Assembly (NCBI RefSeq): GCF_030656345.1 | Contig: NZ_JAUSNR010000011.1 | Location: 61,706 to 125,705 of the forward strand | Origin: Pseudotabrizicola sp. | GTDB lineage: Bacteria; Pseudomonadota; Alphaproteobacteria; Rhodobacterales; Rhodobacteraceae | Length of the DNA: 64,000 nucleotides | Reading direction: 5' to 3' | Shown here: positions 41,968 to 51,201 of the stretch, piece by piece | Layout: each line of letters begins with the position of its first letter | Numbering within the stretch: position 1 is the first letter of the stretch | Program-made: the position numbers and the translations under genes | The notes under the pieces: model-generated | What the model was told of the DNA's origin: nothing | Seen by the model: the letters and a program-made list of their open reading frames with translations, nothing else | Databases searched by the model: none

Positions 41968-44355
41968 TCAGTCTTGATCTTTCGGCTTCCAGGTTTTCAG
42001 CAGTAGCGCGTTGCTGACTACGCTGAGGCTGGACAGGGCCATGGCGGCGCCGGCGAGCATCGGGTTGAGCATGCCAGCTGCGGCCAGGGGAATACCGATC
42101 AGGTTGTAGACGAAGGCCCAGAACAGATTCTGCCGGATCTTGTTGTAGGTGCGCCGGCTGATGTCCAGCGCTGCCGGCACCAGGCGCGGGTCGCCGCGCA
42201 TCAGGGTGATGCCGGCGGCATGCATGGCCACATCGGTGCCGCTGCCCATGGCGATGCCGACATCTGCGGCCGCCAGCGCCGGGGCGTCGTTGATGCCGTC
42301 GCCGACCATCGCCACCACGCCGGTTTTCCTGAGGTCGCCGATGATTGCCGCCTTGTCTGCCGGCAGCACCTCGGCATGCACCGCGTCGATGCCCAGGGCA
42401 CCGGCCACTGCGTTGACGCTGCCGCGGTTGTCGCCGCTGATCAGGTGGCTATCGATACCTTGCGCCTTGAGCTGGGCAATGGCCTCGGCGGCCCCGGGTT
42501 TAAGGGTGTCGCCAAAGGCGAATAGGCCCAGCACCTGCGGCGTTGGCGCCAGCTCCATCAGCCAGGACAGGGTACGGCCCTCGGCTTCCCAGGCCAGGGC
42601 GTCGGCGGCCAGGCTCGGGTTGTGCAACCAGCGCTCTTCGAGCAGGCGTTTGTTGCCCAGGGCCAGTTGCCGTTCGCCGATCTGCCCGGCAATCCCGCGC
42701 CCGGCCAGGGCCTGGCTGTCGAGCACCTCGTCCAGTGACAGCTGGCGGGCCGTGCATTCATCCAGCACCGCCTTGGCCAGGGGGTGCTCGCTGCCGCGTT
42801 GCAGGGCGCCGGCCAATTGCAACAGGGTCGTGGTGTCGCCATCAAGTGCCGTCATGTGGGCAATCTGCGGTGTGCCGGAGGTCAGGGTACCGGTCTTGTC
42901 GAACGCAATGGTCGTGACGCCATGGGCGACTTCCAGGGCTTCGGCATCCTTGATCAGAATGCCGTGGCGCGCCGCCACCCCGGTGCCGGCCATGATCGCC
43001 GTCGGCGTGGCCAGGCCGAGGGCGCAGGGGCAGGCGATCACCAGCACCGCCACGGCATTCAGCAGCGCGGTTTGCAGCGTGGCGCCCAGCAGCAGCCAAC
43101 CGAGCAGGGTGGCCAGGGCGATCAGCAGCACGGTTGGCACGAACACCTGACTGACCTTGTCCACCAGCTTCTGGATCGGCGCCTTGGCGGCCTGGGCGTC
43201 CTCGACCAGGCGGATGATCGTGGCCAGCACGGTTTCCGCGCCCAGGGCTGTGGTCTCGATCAGCAGACGGCCTTCGCCGTTGATCGCCCCGGCGGTGACC
43301 TTGTCACCCGGTTGCTTGGGTTGCGGCAGGCTCTCGCCGCTGATCAGGGCTTCGTCGGCGTGGCTCTGGCCTTGCAGCACTTGGCCGTCGACCGGGAAGC
43401 GTTCGCCAGGCTTGACCAGCACCTGATCGCCCAGCACCAGAGCACTCAATGCCACCCACTGCTCGACGCCATCGCGCAGGCGCAATGCCTGATCCGGACG
43501 CAGAGCCTGCAAGGCGCGGATGGCGCTGGTGGTCTGCCGTTTGGCGCGGCTTTCCAGGTATTTGCCGAGCAGGATCAGGCTGATGATCACCGCCGACGCT
43601 TCGAAATACAGGTGTGGCATCGCGTCGCTCGGGGTGATCGACCATTGATAGAGGCTCAGGCCGTAGGCGGCGCTGGTGCCCAGGGCGACCAGTTGATCCA
43701 TGTTGCCGGCACCGGCGCGCAGGGCCAGCCAGGCGGCGCGGTAGAAGCGTGCGCCAAAGATGAACTGCACCGGGGTGGCCAGGGCGAACTGCAACCAGGC
43801 GGGCAGCATCCAGTGGGCGCCGAAGGGTTCCGCCAGCATCGGGATCAGCAGCGGCGCGGTGAGCAGCAAGGCCAGGGCCAGGATCCAGCGTTCGCGGCGC
43901 AGGTGACGTTCGGCGGCAGGCTGGGAGGGCGTGTCGCTATCCAGCAGGGTGGCCGTGTAACCGGCCTTGGTGACCGCCCGCAGCAGGCTCTGCGCGTCGA
44001 ACCCCGGCGTGACCTGCAGCAACGCCTGCTCGGTGGCCAGGTTGACGCTGACCGAGAGTACGCCCGGCAGTTGCGCCAGGGCGCGCTCGACGCGGCCAAC
44101 GCAACTGGCGCAGGTCATGCCGGCGATGGCCAGCTCCAGGCGCTCGCTGGGCACCTGAAAGCCGGCGCCGGCAACGGCGGCGAGCAACTGCTGCAGGCTA
44201 TCCGCCGGCGCTTCGATACGTGCCTGTTCGCTGGCCAGGTTGACCGTGGCGCTGGCGACGTTGGGCACTTTGCGCAAGGCGCGCTCGACCCGGCCGGCGC
44301 AACTGGCGCAGGTCATGCCGCTGATCGGCAGGTCGAAAGTAGTCAGGTCGGACAT
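41968..44355 (-). CDS. copA: Copper-translocating P1B-type ATPase
   Basis: 795 residues. Two N-terminal heavy-metal-binding domains with GMTCASC at residues 13-19 and 79-85; eight membrane helices; CPC in [13 protein letters not shown] in helix 6; phosphorylation site [12 protein letters not shown]-binding SEHPLAKA (with the His-Pro of P1B ATPases) and [10 protein letters not shown]. It exports Cu(I) from the cytoplasm. Promoter at 44383-44413 has a CueR site. The first ATG (44355) is preceded by GGAGGCTCCTGC. Divergent from copZ. Confidence 0.95.
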   Translation of the reverse strand: MSDLTTFDLPISGMTCASCAGRVERALRKVPNVASATVNLASEQARIEAPADSLQQLLAAVAGAGFQVPSERLELAIAGMTCASCVGRVERALAQLPGVLSVSVNLATEQALLQVTPGFDAQSLLRAVTKAGYTATLLDSDTPSQPAAERHLRRERWILALALLLTAPLLIPMLAEPFGAHWMLPAWLQFALATPVQFIFGARFYRAAWLALRAGAGNMDQLVALGTSAAYGLSLYQWSITPSDAMPHLYFEASAVIISLILLGKYLESRAKRQTTSAIRALQALRPDQALRLRDGVEQWVALSALVLGDQVLVKPGERFPVDGQVLQGQSHADEALISGESLPQPKQPGDKVTAGAINGEGRLLIETTALGAETVLATIIRLVEDAQAAKAPIQKLVDKVSQVFVPTVLLIALATLLGWLLLGATLQTALLNAVAVLVIACPCALGLATPTAIMAGTGVAARHGILIKDAEALEVAHGVTTIAFDKTGTLTSGTPQIAHMTALDGDTTTLLQLAGALQRGSEHPLAKAVLDECTARQLSLDEVLDSQALAGRGIAGQIGERQLALGNKRLLEERWLHNPSLAADALAWEAEGRTLSWLMELAPTPQVLGLFAFGDTLKPGAAEAIAQLKAQGIDSHLISGDNRGSVNAVAGALGIDAVHAEVLPADKAAIIGDLRKTGVVAMVGDGINDAPALAAADVGIAMGSGTDVAMHAAGITLMRGDPRLVPAALDISRRTYNKIRQNLFWAFVYNLIGIPLAAAGMLNPMLAGAAMALSSLSVVSNALLLKTWKPKDQD

Positions 44356-44382
44356 GCAGGAGCCTCCGTTGAGTTGCGCTAC

Positions 44383-44413
44383 AGGATCAACCTTGACCAG
44401 TGGGTAAGGTCAA
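44383..44413 (-). promoter_or_regulatory. CueR-type promoter of copA
   Basis: On the minus strand -35 TTGACC (44413-44408) and a weak -10 GATCCT (44388-44383) are separated by exactly 19 bp, the long spacer of MerR-family promoters. The spacer holds the dyad ACCTTACC-CACT-GGTCAAGGT (44390-44410), the usual CueR operator form. Confidence 0.8.
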
Positions 44414-44428
44414 GTGTTGTTTTATGCC

Positions 44429-44459
44429 TTGACCTTGCCGATGGGGGAAGACGGACACT
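44429..44459 (+). promoter_or_regulatory. CueR-type promoter of copZ
   Basis: TTGACC (44429-44434), then a 19-bp spacer with CCTTGCC-GATG-GGGGAAG, then GACACT (44454-44459). The dyad is a looser CueR site than that of copA. It faces copZ and is back to back with the copA promoter. Confidence 0.7.
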
Positions 44460-44506
44460 GAGCATATCCCGCAAAATGGGCCATACATTCAATCAGGAGG
44501 TTGCAG

Positions 44507-44719
44507 ATGCAAACAGTAAAGGTTCACACATTCAGAATCGAAGGCATGACCTGCGAACATTGCGTCAAAACCATTAGCGAAGCCCTGCAGGCGCGTGATC
44601 CGGCGGCCGATGTGAAGGTGAAGTTGCAAGGTGGCGAAGCGCGGGTGAGCAGCAGCCTGTCGAGCGACGAGCTGATCATCGCGATTGCCGAAGCGGGCTA
44701 CGGGGCGGGCCTGGCGTAA
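44507..44719 (+). CDS. copZ: Copper chaperone CopZ-like HMA protein
   Basis: 70 residues, one heavy-metal-associated domain: MTCEHCVKTISEAL holds the two Cys that bind Cu(I). Such proteins pass copper to CopA or to CueR. The ATG at 44507 follows AGGAGG by six bases, deciding the start. The upstream CueR-type promoter supports copper induction together with copA. Confidence 0.9.
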   Translation: MQTVKVHTFRIEGMTCEHCVKTISEALQARDPAADVKVKLQGGEARVSSSLSSDELIIAIAEAGYGAGLA

Positions 44720-44781
44720 GGTCTGCTTGGGTTCATTATTGCCATGCGCAGCGATCAGTCTGCGCCATGGCATTGGTTGCC

Positions 44782-44798
44782 GGTGCGCACGGCGCACC
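44782..44798. repeat. REP-like hairpin, family 1
   Basis: GGTGCGC-ACG-GCGCACC followed by CTAC. Between copZ and the convergent TetR gene; a second dyad (GGTGGATGACG / GTCATCCACG, about 44828-44890) follows. Either can terminate both genes. Confidence 0.7.
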
Positions 44799-44893
44799 CT
44801 ACACCGGTAGCTCGGCTTAGCCGGGCAGGGTGGATGACGCCTCACCCATCCACCAATCGCGGTGGCGGATGAACAAGGTGTCATCCACGGTAT

Positions 44894-45520
44894 TTATCCT
44901 TGTTGCCAATCCTGCACCAGGCCACGAAAGCAGGCGTCGATCATGGGCGCGGTGTCGTTCAATGGGTCGAACAGGGTTGGGTCGCGTAACCAGTCGTTGA
45001 GCAGGCCGATAATCATCGCGTGCAGGATGCGGGCGGCTAAACGTGGGCTCATGCCCGGTTGCAGGCGCGGCCTGACGCAGGGGTTGTCGAACTGCTGTTC
45101 GCACAGGCTGATGAATTGACCAATAAAGGCCGCGTGACGCTGCTCTGCTTCACGCAGTTCGTCGGTGAATTCACAGCGGCGCAGGAGGATGGTGAAAATC
45201 CGCCGCTTCTGCTCATCGTGGGCGAGGTTTTCGATGGCCTCGACACACAGGTCGCGCAGTGCCAGCAAGGGGTCGCGCTCGGCGCAGGCGCTCAGGCGCA
45301 TGGCCATTTGTTCGGGTGGCAGGCGCACCTGGTTGAGCATTTCGTGAAACAGGTGGGCTTTATTCTCGAAGTGCCAATACACCGCGCCACGGGTGACCCC
45401 GGCGTGCCGCGCGATATGTTCCAGGCTGGTGTGGGCCACCCCTTTTTCCAGAAACAATTCCTCTGCAGCCATCAGGATGGCGTTGCGGGTTAGTTCGGCT
45501 TGTTCTTTGGTTCGGCGCAT
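44894..45520 (-). CDS. TetR-family regulator, AcrR/TtgR-like
   Basis: 208 residues. The N-terminal part (RRTKEQAELTRNAILMAAEELF ... GVTRGAVYWHFENKAHLF, residues 2-55) is the pattern of repressors of RND efflux pumps such as TtgR and AcrR, including the RGAVYWHF recognition helix. The C-terminal domain begins with a matching EFTDEL/CEFTDE-like segment. A good palindromic operator lies at 45595 upstream. The divergent neighbour is an MFS drug exporter, not an RND pump, so it likely represses that gene and itself. Confidence 0.85.
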   Translation of the reverse strand: MRRTKEQAELTRNAILMAAEELFLEKGVAHTSLEHIARHAGVTRGAVYWHFENKAHLFHEMLNQVRLPPEQMAMRLSACAERDPLLALRDLCVEAIENLAHDEQKRRIFTILLRRCEFTDELREAEQRHAAFIGQFISLCEQQFDNPCVRPRLQPGMSPRLAARILHAMIIGLLNDWLRDPTLFDPLNDTAPMIDACFRGLVQDWQQG

Positions 45521-45869
45521 GGCGGTAAGGGTGTTTCCTTCCAGGTTCTTATTTTGGGCAACTGCAATCTAGCGATTTAAGCATGATTACCTATTTACAG
45601 ACACAGGTGTATGTAACTAGCATTGTCGCTTTCACGCGTTGCGCATCCTGCCCTATATCTGTGTCTGTGCGCAGGCTCGCGGCGCTGGCGCTGGCGCTGG
45701 CGCTGGTCCTGGTCCCGATGTTCTTCCTGCTGCTGGAGCCGTGGTGGCGGGTTGAGCAAAAGTGCATGGGCGTTGCTTGGTGCAGTTGCTCCCACGCATG
45801 CAATAGTAAAACGAAGGCTATGCATAGCGGCTACATAGCCAACATTTACCTCATTTGAACGGGATACCA
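45521..45869. other. Intergenic region between tetR and MFS genes
   Basis: 349 bp with no gene that I believe. It holds the operator at 45595, an unusually A/T-rich first part, and a run of GCTGGC repeats (four copies around 45680-45700). A 91-residue open frame from 45583 to 45858 has a Leu/Ala-rich middle but no family resemblance and crosses the operator. Confidence 0.6.
45595..45616. promoter_or_regulatory. TetR/TtgR-like operator
   Basis: TTACAGACAC-AG-GTGTATGTAA: a 22-bp dyad matching itself at all but the sixth and the two central positions. It is 75 bp upstream of the TetR start. The TTACA...TGTAA outline resembles the known TtgR operator of P. putida, supporting repression by the adjacent regulator. 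Confidence 0.75.
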
Positions 45870-47060
45870 ATGCCGCTTCGCCTTTTGCTGATCCTCGGCG
45901 CCTTGAGCGCGTTTGGCCCCCTGGCCATTGACTTCTATCTGCCGAGTTTCCCGACCCTGGCGCGGGTCTTCACCACCGACGTCGAGCATGTGCAGTTAAC
46001 GCTGGCCGCCTACTTCATTGGTTTGGCGCTGGGGCAACTGATCTACGGCCCCTTGGCCGATCGCTTCGGCCGGCGCAAGCCGCTGCTCGCCGGGGTGCTG
46101 TTGTTCAGCCTGGCCTCGCTGGCCTGTGCGCTGGCGCCGAGCCTGGAGTGGCTGATTGCTGCGCGTTTCGTCCAGGCTCTCGGTGGCTGCGCCGGCATGG
46201 TGGTGACCCGCGCCGTGGTGCGCGATTTGTGCGATCCGATCACCTCGGCCAAGGTGTTTTCCCAGCTGATGCTGGTCATGGGCCTGGCGCCGATCCTCGC
46301 GCCGTTGGCCGGTGGCGTGCTTTTGGGTTGGTTCGGTTGGCAGTCGATCTTCATCTGTCTGTTCGCCTTCAGTGTGCTCAGTTGGCTCGGCGTGGCGCTG
46401 TGGCTGCCGGAAACCCTGGCAACCGATGCGGCCAGGGCGCCCTTACGCGGTGCCCTGGGCGAATACCGACGATTACTCGGTGACTGGCCGTTTCTCGGTC
46501 ATGCACTGACGGGTGGCTTGTCGATTGCCGGGATGTTCGCCTACATCGCCGGTTCGCCTTTCGTCTTCATCGAGTTATACGGCGTGCCGGCGGAGCATTA
46601 CGGCTGGCTGTTCGGCAGCAATGCCCTGGGTTTTATCCTGGTGGCGCAGCTCAATGCCTGGTTGGTGGCGCGGCATGGGCCGGGCTACTGGCTGCGCTGC
46701 ACGGTATGGTTTTACCTGGCTTGCGCGCTGCTATTGCTGGCGGTAGCGGCTTCACACCCTGCGGCGCTGTGGCCGCTCATGATCCCCTTGTTCGGCTGCA
46801 TCGCCTGCCTCGGGATTCTTCTGCCCAATGCTTCAGCCTGCGCCATGGCCGGGCAAGGCACGCATGCCGGCAGTGCGTCTGCATTGCTCGGTTTTTTACA
46901 GTTCAGCATCGCCGCCAGTGCGGCGGCGCTGGTGGGTGCGTTGCATGACGGCAGTGCCTGGCCCATGGCGCTGGTGATCTGCGGCTGCGCAGCATTGGCC
47001 GTGCTCTGTTCGCGCTTGACGCATTGGGCCGAGCGGCGGAGCGGGCATCCGGGGTGGTGA
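45870..47060 (+). CDS. Bcr/CflA-type MFS drug exporter
   Basis: 396 residues, 12 predicted membrane helices. The N-terminus LGALSAFGPLAIDFYLPSFP is the DHA1 Bcr/CflA signature (FGPLAIDMYLPA-like), and GPLADRFGRRKPLL is the loop 2-3 motif of the major facilitator superfamily. Members export drugs such as bicyclomycin or chloramphenicol, or sulfonamides and peptides. ATG at 45870 taken as start. The divergent TetR-type gene and its operator are the probable control. Confidence 0.88.
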   Translation: MPLRLLLILGALSAFGPLAIDFYLPSFPTLARVFTTDVEHVQLTLAAYFIGLALGQLIYGPLADRFGRRKPLLAGVLLFSLASLACALAPSLEWLIAARFVQALGGCAGMVVTRAVVRDLCDPITSAKVFSQLMLVMGLAPILAPLAGGVLLGWFGWQSIFICLFAFSVLSWLGVALWLPETLATDAARAPLRGALGEYRRLLGDWPFLGHALTGGLSIAGMFAYIAGSPFVFIELYGVPAEHYGWLFGSNALGFILVAQLNAWLVARHGPGYWLRCTVWFYLACALLLLAVAASHPAALWPLMIPLFGCIACLGILLPNASACAMAGQGTHAGSASALLGFLQFSIAASAAALVGALHDGSAWPMALVICGCAALAVLCSRLTHWAERRSGHPGW

Positions 47061-47231
47061 GCCGGGTCGCACCTTCGCCGCCGGGCCCAACCTGCCCGCG
47101 CGATCCCTGCGCGGATGTATACGGCACGCACATCGCCACCCTTGAGGCCAAGGACATCGCCCGGCCGGAGTAGTCTGCGGGCTCACCTCAGGCAGTGCAT
47201 CCTGGCTCTGTAAGCCTGCTGGCTGTGTTGC

Positions 47232-47411
47232 TCAGCTGACTGCGCGCTGGCTCTGCTTCGGCCATTGATGAGGGGCCTGCAGGCGCGCTTCGAGGGTGGC
47301 AACGAATTGTCGGGCTTCGGCTTCGCTGCGGAAGGTCACGCTATGGCCTGCAAAACGTACTTGCCAGCACATACCTTCGGCTTTTTTCAGTGGCTGAATG
47401 CTGATGTTCAT
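47232..47411 (-). CDS. Small hypothetical protein
   Basis: 59 residues beginning MNISIQPLKKAEGMCWQVRF, with SVTFRSEAEARQFVATLEARLQ after it. The alternation suggests a short beta-beta-alpha unit. A GGAGG lies eight bases before ATG 47411, which decides the start. I recall similar short proteins in Pseudomonas but no family or function. Between this gene and the MFS stop (47061-47231) there is no supported gene; a short open end (DVYGTHIATLEAKDIARPE) at about 47115-47174 may be a scrap of a lost gene. Confidence 0.6.
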   Translation of the reverse strand: MNISIQPLKKAEGMCWQVRFAGHSVTFRSEAEARQFVATLEARLQAPHQWPKQSQRAVS

Positions 47412-47516
47412 GAGCGACACCTCCGCTGGGTAGGCGGATCAGTCTAGTCGCTGTGCCTCGGCTTTTGCTGATATGGATCAACTGTCCTGCGTCTGTTTTG
47501 CCGGGGGATCTACCGT

Positions 47517-49349
47517 TCATCGTCGCAGTTGTTGCACGGCCAGACTGGCCAGGCGGGTGAACTCGGTTACCAGCGCTATTTCGGCCTGGCTGGGCCGCCT
47601 GGGCTGGTGGTAGTAGATGCCGAAGGTACCGAGCACTCGGGCGTTATCGTCCTTGAACGGCAGTGACCAGCAGGCATGCAGGTTGGCTGCCTGGGTCTGG
47701 GCGCGAAACGCCTGCCAGTAGGGGTGAGTCGCGAGGTTCTCGGCGATCACCAGTTCGCCGCTGCACGCGCAGTGTCCGCAGGACCCGAGTTCGAGCTTCG
47801 CCTGCAGGCCGTCGATGGCCTGTCGATAAGGCTCAGGTAAATCAGGCGCGGCTATCAAGTGCAGGCATTGCTGCTCGTCCAGCAGCATGATCGACACCAG
47901 CATGTGCGGATTGAGATCCTGCAGCCGTCGGCTGATGCCGTCGAGGATGTGCGCCAGGGGGCGCTGGGCCAGCAGCTCATCGAGCACCGCATTGCGTGCG
48001 TGTTGCAGTTGCTGGCGCTGATGGCGCTCGTGGATGTCGTGCAGGCTGCCGCTGAGCATGTCGCCTGACGGGCTGGCGCTCAACTCGATGTCTACCCAGC
48101 GCAGTTGGCCCTGGCGGGTGAGTAGGCGAAATTCGCCACGCAGGCTGGTTTGCTGGCCAGTGTCGAGGGCGCTGATCTGCCGGTTGAAACGTGCGGCGTC
48201 GGCGCTTTCGAGAAATTGCGCGAGTGGACGGCCGAGGCACTCGTAGCTGGCATAGCCGCTGATTTTTTCCCAGGCCGGGTTGAGGAAAACCAGGTGCCCG
48301 CTGATGTCCGTCTGCACGATCACATCGCTCAGACGCTCGACCAGTTCGCGATAACGCGCCTCGCTGGCTTGCAGCTCCAGGTGGATTTGCTTCTGTTCGC
48401 TGAGGTCGATGTCGATGCAGTACAGCTCCATCTGACCACGGTTATTGCGCAGCATCGAATGGCTGGAATAGACCCATACCTTGCTGCCATCCTTGCGCTG
48501 CAATTGCAGCTCTGCGGCAGCTATTGGCGGGCCGCCGAGTAGCCAGTGATTGATTGCGCTGATGACCTGGTTGCGTGCGGGGGGCGGGATGATCAGCTCT
48601 TCCAGGTGTCGGCCCATGGCTTCCTGCAGGCTATAGCCATAGAGCTGGGTGCTTGCCTGGTTCCAATAAATCACCCGGCGTTCGCGGTCGTAACCCTGCA
48701 CGGCAATCCGCGGGACTTGCTCGAACAGTTGGCGGAAGCGCTGCTCGCTTTCGCGCAGGGCGTTTTCGTCGCGCTTCTGGCTGCTGATGTCCTGCACGGT
48801 GCCGAGAACCTGATGATTACTATCCACCTCGCCTCGCAGCATCAGCCAGGTGGTCTGATGCTGCTGCGGTTGATGCAGGCGTGCAGTGATCGCCATAGGC
48901 GTGTGTTGCTCAAACAGAGCCCGCAGTGCTCGCTGCACCGCCGGCCGCTCGGCAGGGTAGAGCCAGCTGAGCAATTGCTCGGCGCTGCTGTATTCACTGC
49001 CCGGGTCGCGCTTGAGCAGTTGCAGGGCTTCAGGCGTCCAGTGCAGACGCCCGTCATATTCCCAGCTACCGAGGGCGGCGGTGCGCTGGGTTTGTTGCAG
49101 CAGGCGGCTGTTGCGCGTCAGGGCGTTGAACAGCTCGCGCAGGGTGTGCCGGTCACGGCGGCTGACAAAAAAAATCAGCGCGGTGCTGAGCAGGATAAAC
49201 AACAGGCCTTTAGCTGTTTGCAGTTCGGCTGTCAGTTCACTGTCTCTGACCAGTAGATGCAGCAGGTAGTCACTGCCCAAAATCCACAGGGCACTGAACA
49301 AGAGGTAGATGCCAGCTAGGCGTAGTGGGCCTTGATAATCGGGTCGCAT
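47517..49349 (-). CDS. Membrane PAS-PAS-PAS-GAF sensor protein without output domain
   Basis: 610 residues: two membrane helices (about 10-32 and 44-63), three PAS/PAC units (about 85-195, 200-325 with ELYCIDIDLSEQK, 328-450 with LHDIHERHQ), and a C-terminal GAF domain (about 465-608) with GSCGHCACSGELVIAENLATHPYW. The GAF text is of the type usually followed by GGDEF-EAL domains in Pseudomonas. Here the frame stops right after the GAF, and the sequence downstream contains no kinase, GGDEF or EAL fragment. The protein could signal by contact with a partner, or be the cut-off front of a larger enzyme. Confidence 0.8.
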   Translation of the reverse strand: MRPDYQGPLRLAGIYLLFSALWILGSDYLLHLLVRDSELTAELQTAKGLLFILLSTALIFFVSRRDRHTLRELFNALTRNSRLLQQTQRTAALGSWEYDGRLHWTPEALQLLKRDPGSEYSSAEQLLSWLYPAERPAVQRALRALFEQHTPMAITARLHQPQQHQTTWLMLRGEVDSNHQVLGTVQDISSQKRDENALRESEQRFRQLFEQVPRIAVQGYDRERRVIYWNQASTQLYGYSLQEAMGRHLEELIIPPPARNQVISAINHWLLGGPPIAAAELQLQRKDGSKVWVYSSHSMLRNNRGQMELYCIDIDLSEQKQIHLELQASEARYRELVERLSDVIVQTDISGHLVFLNPAWEKISGYASYECLGRPLAQFLESADAARFNRQISALDTGQQTSLRGEFRLLTRQGQLRWVDIELSASPSGDMLSGSLHDIHERHQRQQLQHARNAVLDELLAQRPLAHILDGISRRLQDLNPHMLVSIMLLDEQQCLHLIAAPDLPEPYRQAIDGLQAKLELGSCGHCACSGELVIAENLATHPYWQAFRAQTQAANLHACWSLPFKDDNARVLGTFGIYYHQPRRPSQAEIALVTEFTRLASLAVQQLRR

Positions 49350-49773
49350 CCCTTACCGCCAATGGTTAGCCAGGTCTAAAGTTGAAAGTGCTGTTGCCAG
49401 CAACACAGCAGGAGGTGATGCATAGAGTTTAGCCAGCCATGAGGAGGATGTGGGTAAAAAACTACCTGACTCGCGATGATTGCGAGCCGGTTTTTTCCTG
49501 GTCTATGTAGCCGTGAGGCGTTGCATGCAATCGGTGGGTTGGCGCGGGCAGCGAAGCCCTGCGGGTGATTGCATGTCCGTTGGGCTTGGCCGCTTCGTTC
49601 CTCAGACGCCTCAGACGCCTCAGACTACGCGTCGCACCCGTAGCCAGGCTCCACGTAGGGTGCGCCATGCGCACCCAGAATCAACAACTGGCGGCGCACC
49701 CTGCAAGACCAAGCCCCTTCACACTTAAGCGCCGACGCCTGAACCCAGCACGTTACAGGGGCATGGCCTTTTC
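49350..49773. other. Intergenic region with REP-type elements
   Basis: 424 bp without a supported gene. It contains a family 1 REP hairpin at 49659-49675 (GGTGCGC-CAT-GCGCACC), a threefold CAGACGCCT repeat at about 49603-49628, and a GCAGCGAAGCCCTGCGGGTGAT element that is the inverse of the text near 33725. A few short open frames here are products of these repeats. Confidence 0.65.
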
Positions 49774-50790
49774 TTAGAAGCCTTCGAGGACTATTTTGCC
49801 CCTGGCTGTGCCGCTTTGCAGTAGGCCATGGGCGCGGCGCAGGTTGGCGGCATTGATGCTGCCGAAGTGCTCGCCGAGGGTGGTTTTCAGGGTGCCGGCA
49901 TCGACCAGTTCGGCAACGCGCTTGAGCAGTCGATGCTGCTCGATCATGTCTGCGGTCTCGAACAGTGAGCGGGTGAACATCAGCTCCCAGTGCAGCGATA
50001 GGCTTTTACGCTTGAGCTGCATGATGTCCAGCGCCTGCTCCGGGTCGTCGATCAGTGCCAGGCGGCCTTGTGGGGCGAGGGCTTCGACCAGTTGTGCGAA
50101 GTGTTGATCGGTCTGGGTCAGGCTGGCGACATGGGTGACCTGGCCGATGCCGATACGCTTGAGCTCTTCGCTCAGCGGTTGGCGATGGTCGATTACATGG
50201 TGTGCGCCCAGCTCGCGCACCCAGGCCTGGGTCTCGGGCCGCGACGCTGTGCCAATCACGGTCAGGCCGGTGAGTTGGCGGGCCAACTGCACCAGCATCG
50301 AACCAACGCCGCCAGCCGCGCCGACAATCAGCAGGCTCTGGTTCTGGTCTTCACTGCCCTGGCTGATTTGCAGGCGCTCGAATAGCAACTCCCAGGCGGT
50401 GATTGCCGTCAGGGGCATGGCGGCAGCTTCGGCAAAGGTCAACGTCTGCGGCATAGGCCCGACGATGCGCTCATCGACCACATGCAGTTCACTGTTGGTG
50501 CCCGCGCGGTTGATTGCCCCGGCGTAATACACCCGATCTCCCGGCTGGAACAGGCTGACATCACTGCCCACGGCTTTGACGATGCCGCTGGCATCCCAGC
50601 CGAGAACCTTGGCTGCACCGCCTTCGGGTGCCACGTTGCGGCGGATTTTGGTGTCCACCGGGTTGACCGCAATAGCCTTGACCTCGACCAGTAAGTCGCG
50701 CGGGCCGGGCATGGGTGCCGGTAATTCGACATCCAGCAGGGCGTCTGTGTGCTCGATGGGTAGGGACTGGTAATAAGCGACGGCCTTCAT
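49774..50790 (-). CDS. Quinone reductase-like medium-chain dehydrogenase (zinc-independent)
   Basis: 338 residues of the MDR superfamily. The nucleotide-binding loop is VGAAGGVGSMLVQLA at about residue 155; N-terminal VNPVDTKIRR and GWDASGIV are typical of the quinone oxidoreductase group (TIGR02817 type). The structural zinc Cys set of alcohol dehydrogenases is absent. It probably reduces quinones or enals with NADPH. The ABM gene lies 12 bp upstream on the same strand; both face the LysR gene. Confidence 0.88.
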   Translation of the reverse strand: MKAVAYYQSLPIEHTDALLDVELPAPMPGPRDLLVEVKAIAVNPVDTKIRRNVAPEGGAAKVLGWDASGIVKAVGSDVSLFQPGDRVYYAGAINRAGTNSELHVVDERIVGPMPQTLTFAEAAAMPLTAITAWELLFERLQISQGSEDQNQSLLIVGAAGGVGSMLVQLARQLTGLTVIGTASRPETQAWVRELGAHHVIDHRQPLSEELKRIGIGQVTHVASLTQTDQHFAQLVEALAPQGRLALIDDPEQALDIMQLKRKSLSLHWELMFTRSLFETADMIEQHRLLKRVAELVDAGTLKTTLGEHFGSINAANLRRAHGLLQSGTARGKIVLEGF

Positions 50791-50802
50791 ACGGGCGGCT
50801 CC

Positions 50803-51096
50803 TTAGGCAATGCGTTGCATGAGTTGATGATCGACCTGTGCCAGCAAGCTGCCGCAAGTCTGTCCAAAGTGCAGAAAATGCGCGGTCTGCTGGTGCGCGC
50901 TGAGGGCGGCGGCGTCCTGCCATTGCTCGACCATGATGAAAATGTTGGGCTGCTGCTGATGGCGGTGCAGGTTGTATTGCAGGCAACCGGTTTCTGCCTG
51001 GCTTGCTGGTACCAGCAAGCGCAGGCCGGCCTCGACGGCATCTGCCTGGCCGGGGAGGGTGGTGAGGGTCGCGATCAGGGTCAGTGGGCTCGACAT
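50803..51096 (-). CDS. ABM-domain putative quinol monooxygenase
   Basis: 97 residues, one ferredoxin-like ABM domain: LIATLTTLPGQADAVEAGLRLLVPASQAETGCLQYNLHR is the pattern of YgiN-like proteins, which act on quinols or only bind them. Close spacing to the quinone reductase gene (12 bp) suggests a two-gene operon handling quinoid compounds. The start at 51096 lies 105 bp from the divergent LysR start. Confidence 0.85.
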   Translation of the reverse strand: MSSPLTLIATLTTLPGQADAVEAGLRLLVPASQAETGCLQYNLHRHQQQPNIFIMVEQWQDAAALSAHQQTAHFLHFGQTCGSLLAQVDHQLMQRIA

Positions 51097-51201
51097 GCGT
51101 GGGCTCCGGTTAAATAGGCGGTCATGCTCGGTTATTTGATTGACGAGAAAAACAGGCTGCGAATAGAGTCTCTTTCAATATTATTTTGATAATAAATCGC
51201 C

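Noticed and set aside
42784..44577. 597-residue plus-strand open frame opposite copA
   Set aside because: Gln/Arg/His-rich shadow; it would cross both CueR promoters and the copZ start. The minus strand is clearly CopA.
45583..45858. 91-residue frame between tetR and the MFS gene
   Set aside because: Spans the operator and a GCTGGC slippage run; no Shine-Dalgarno or family resemblance.
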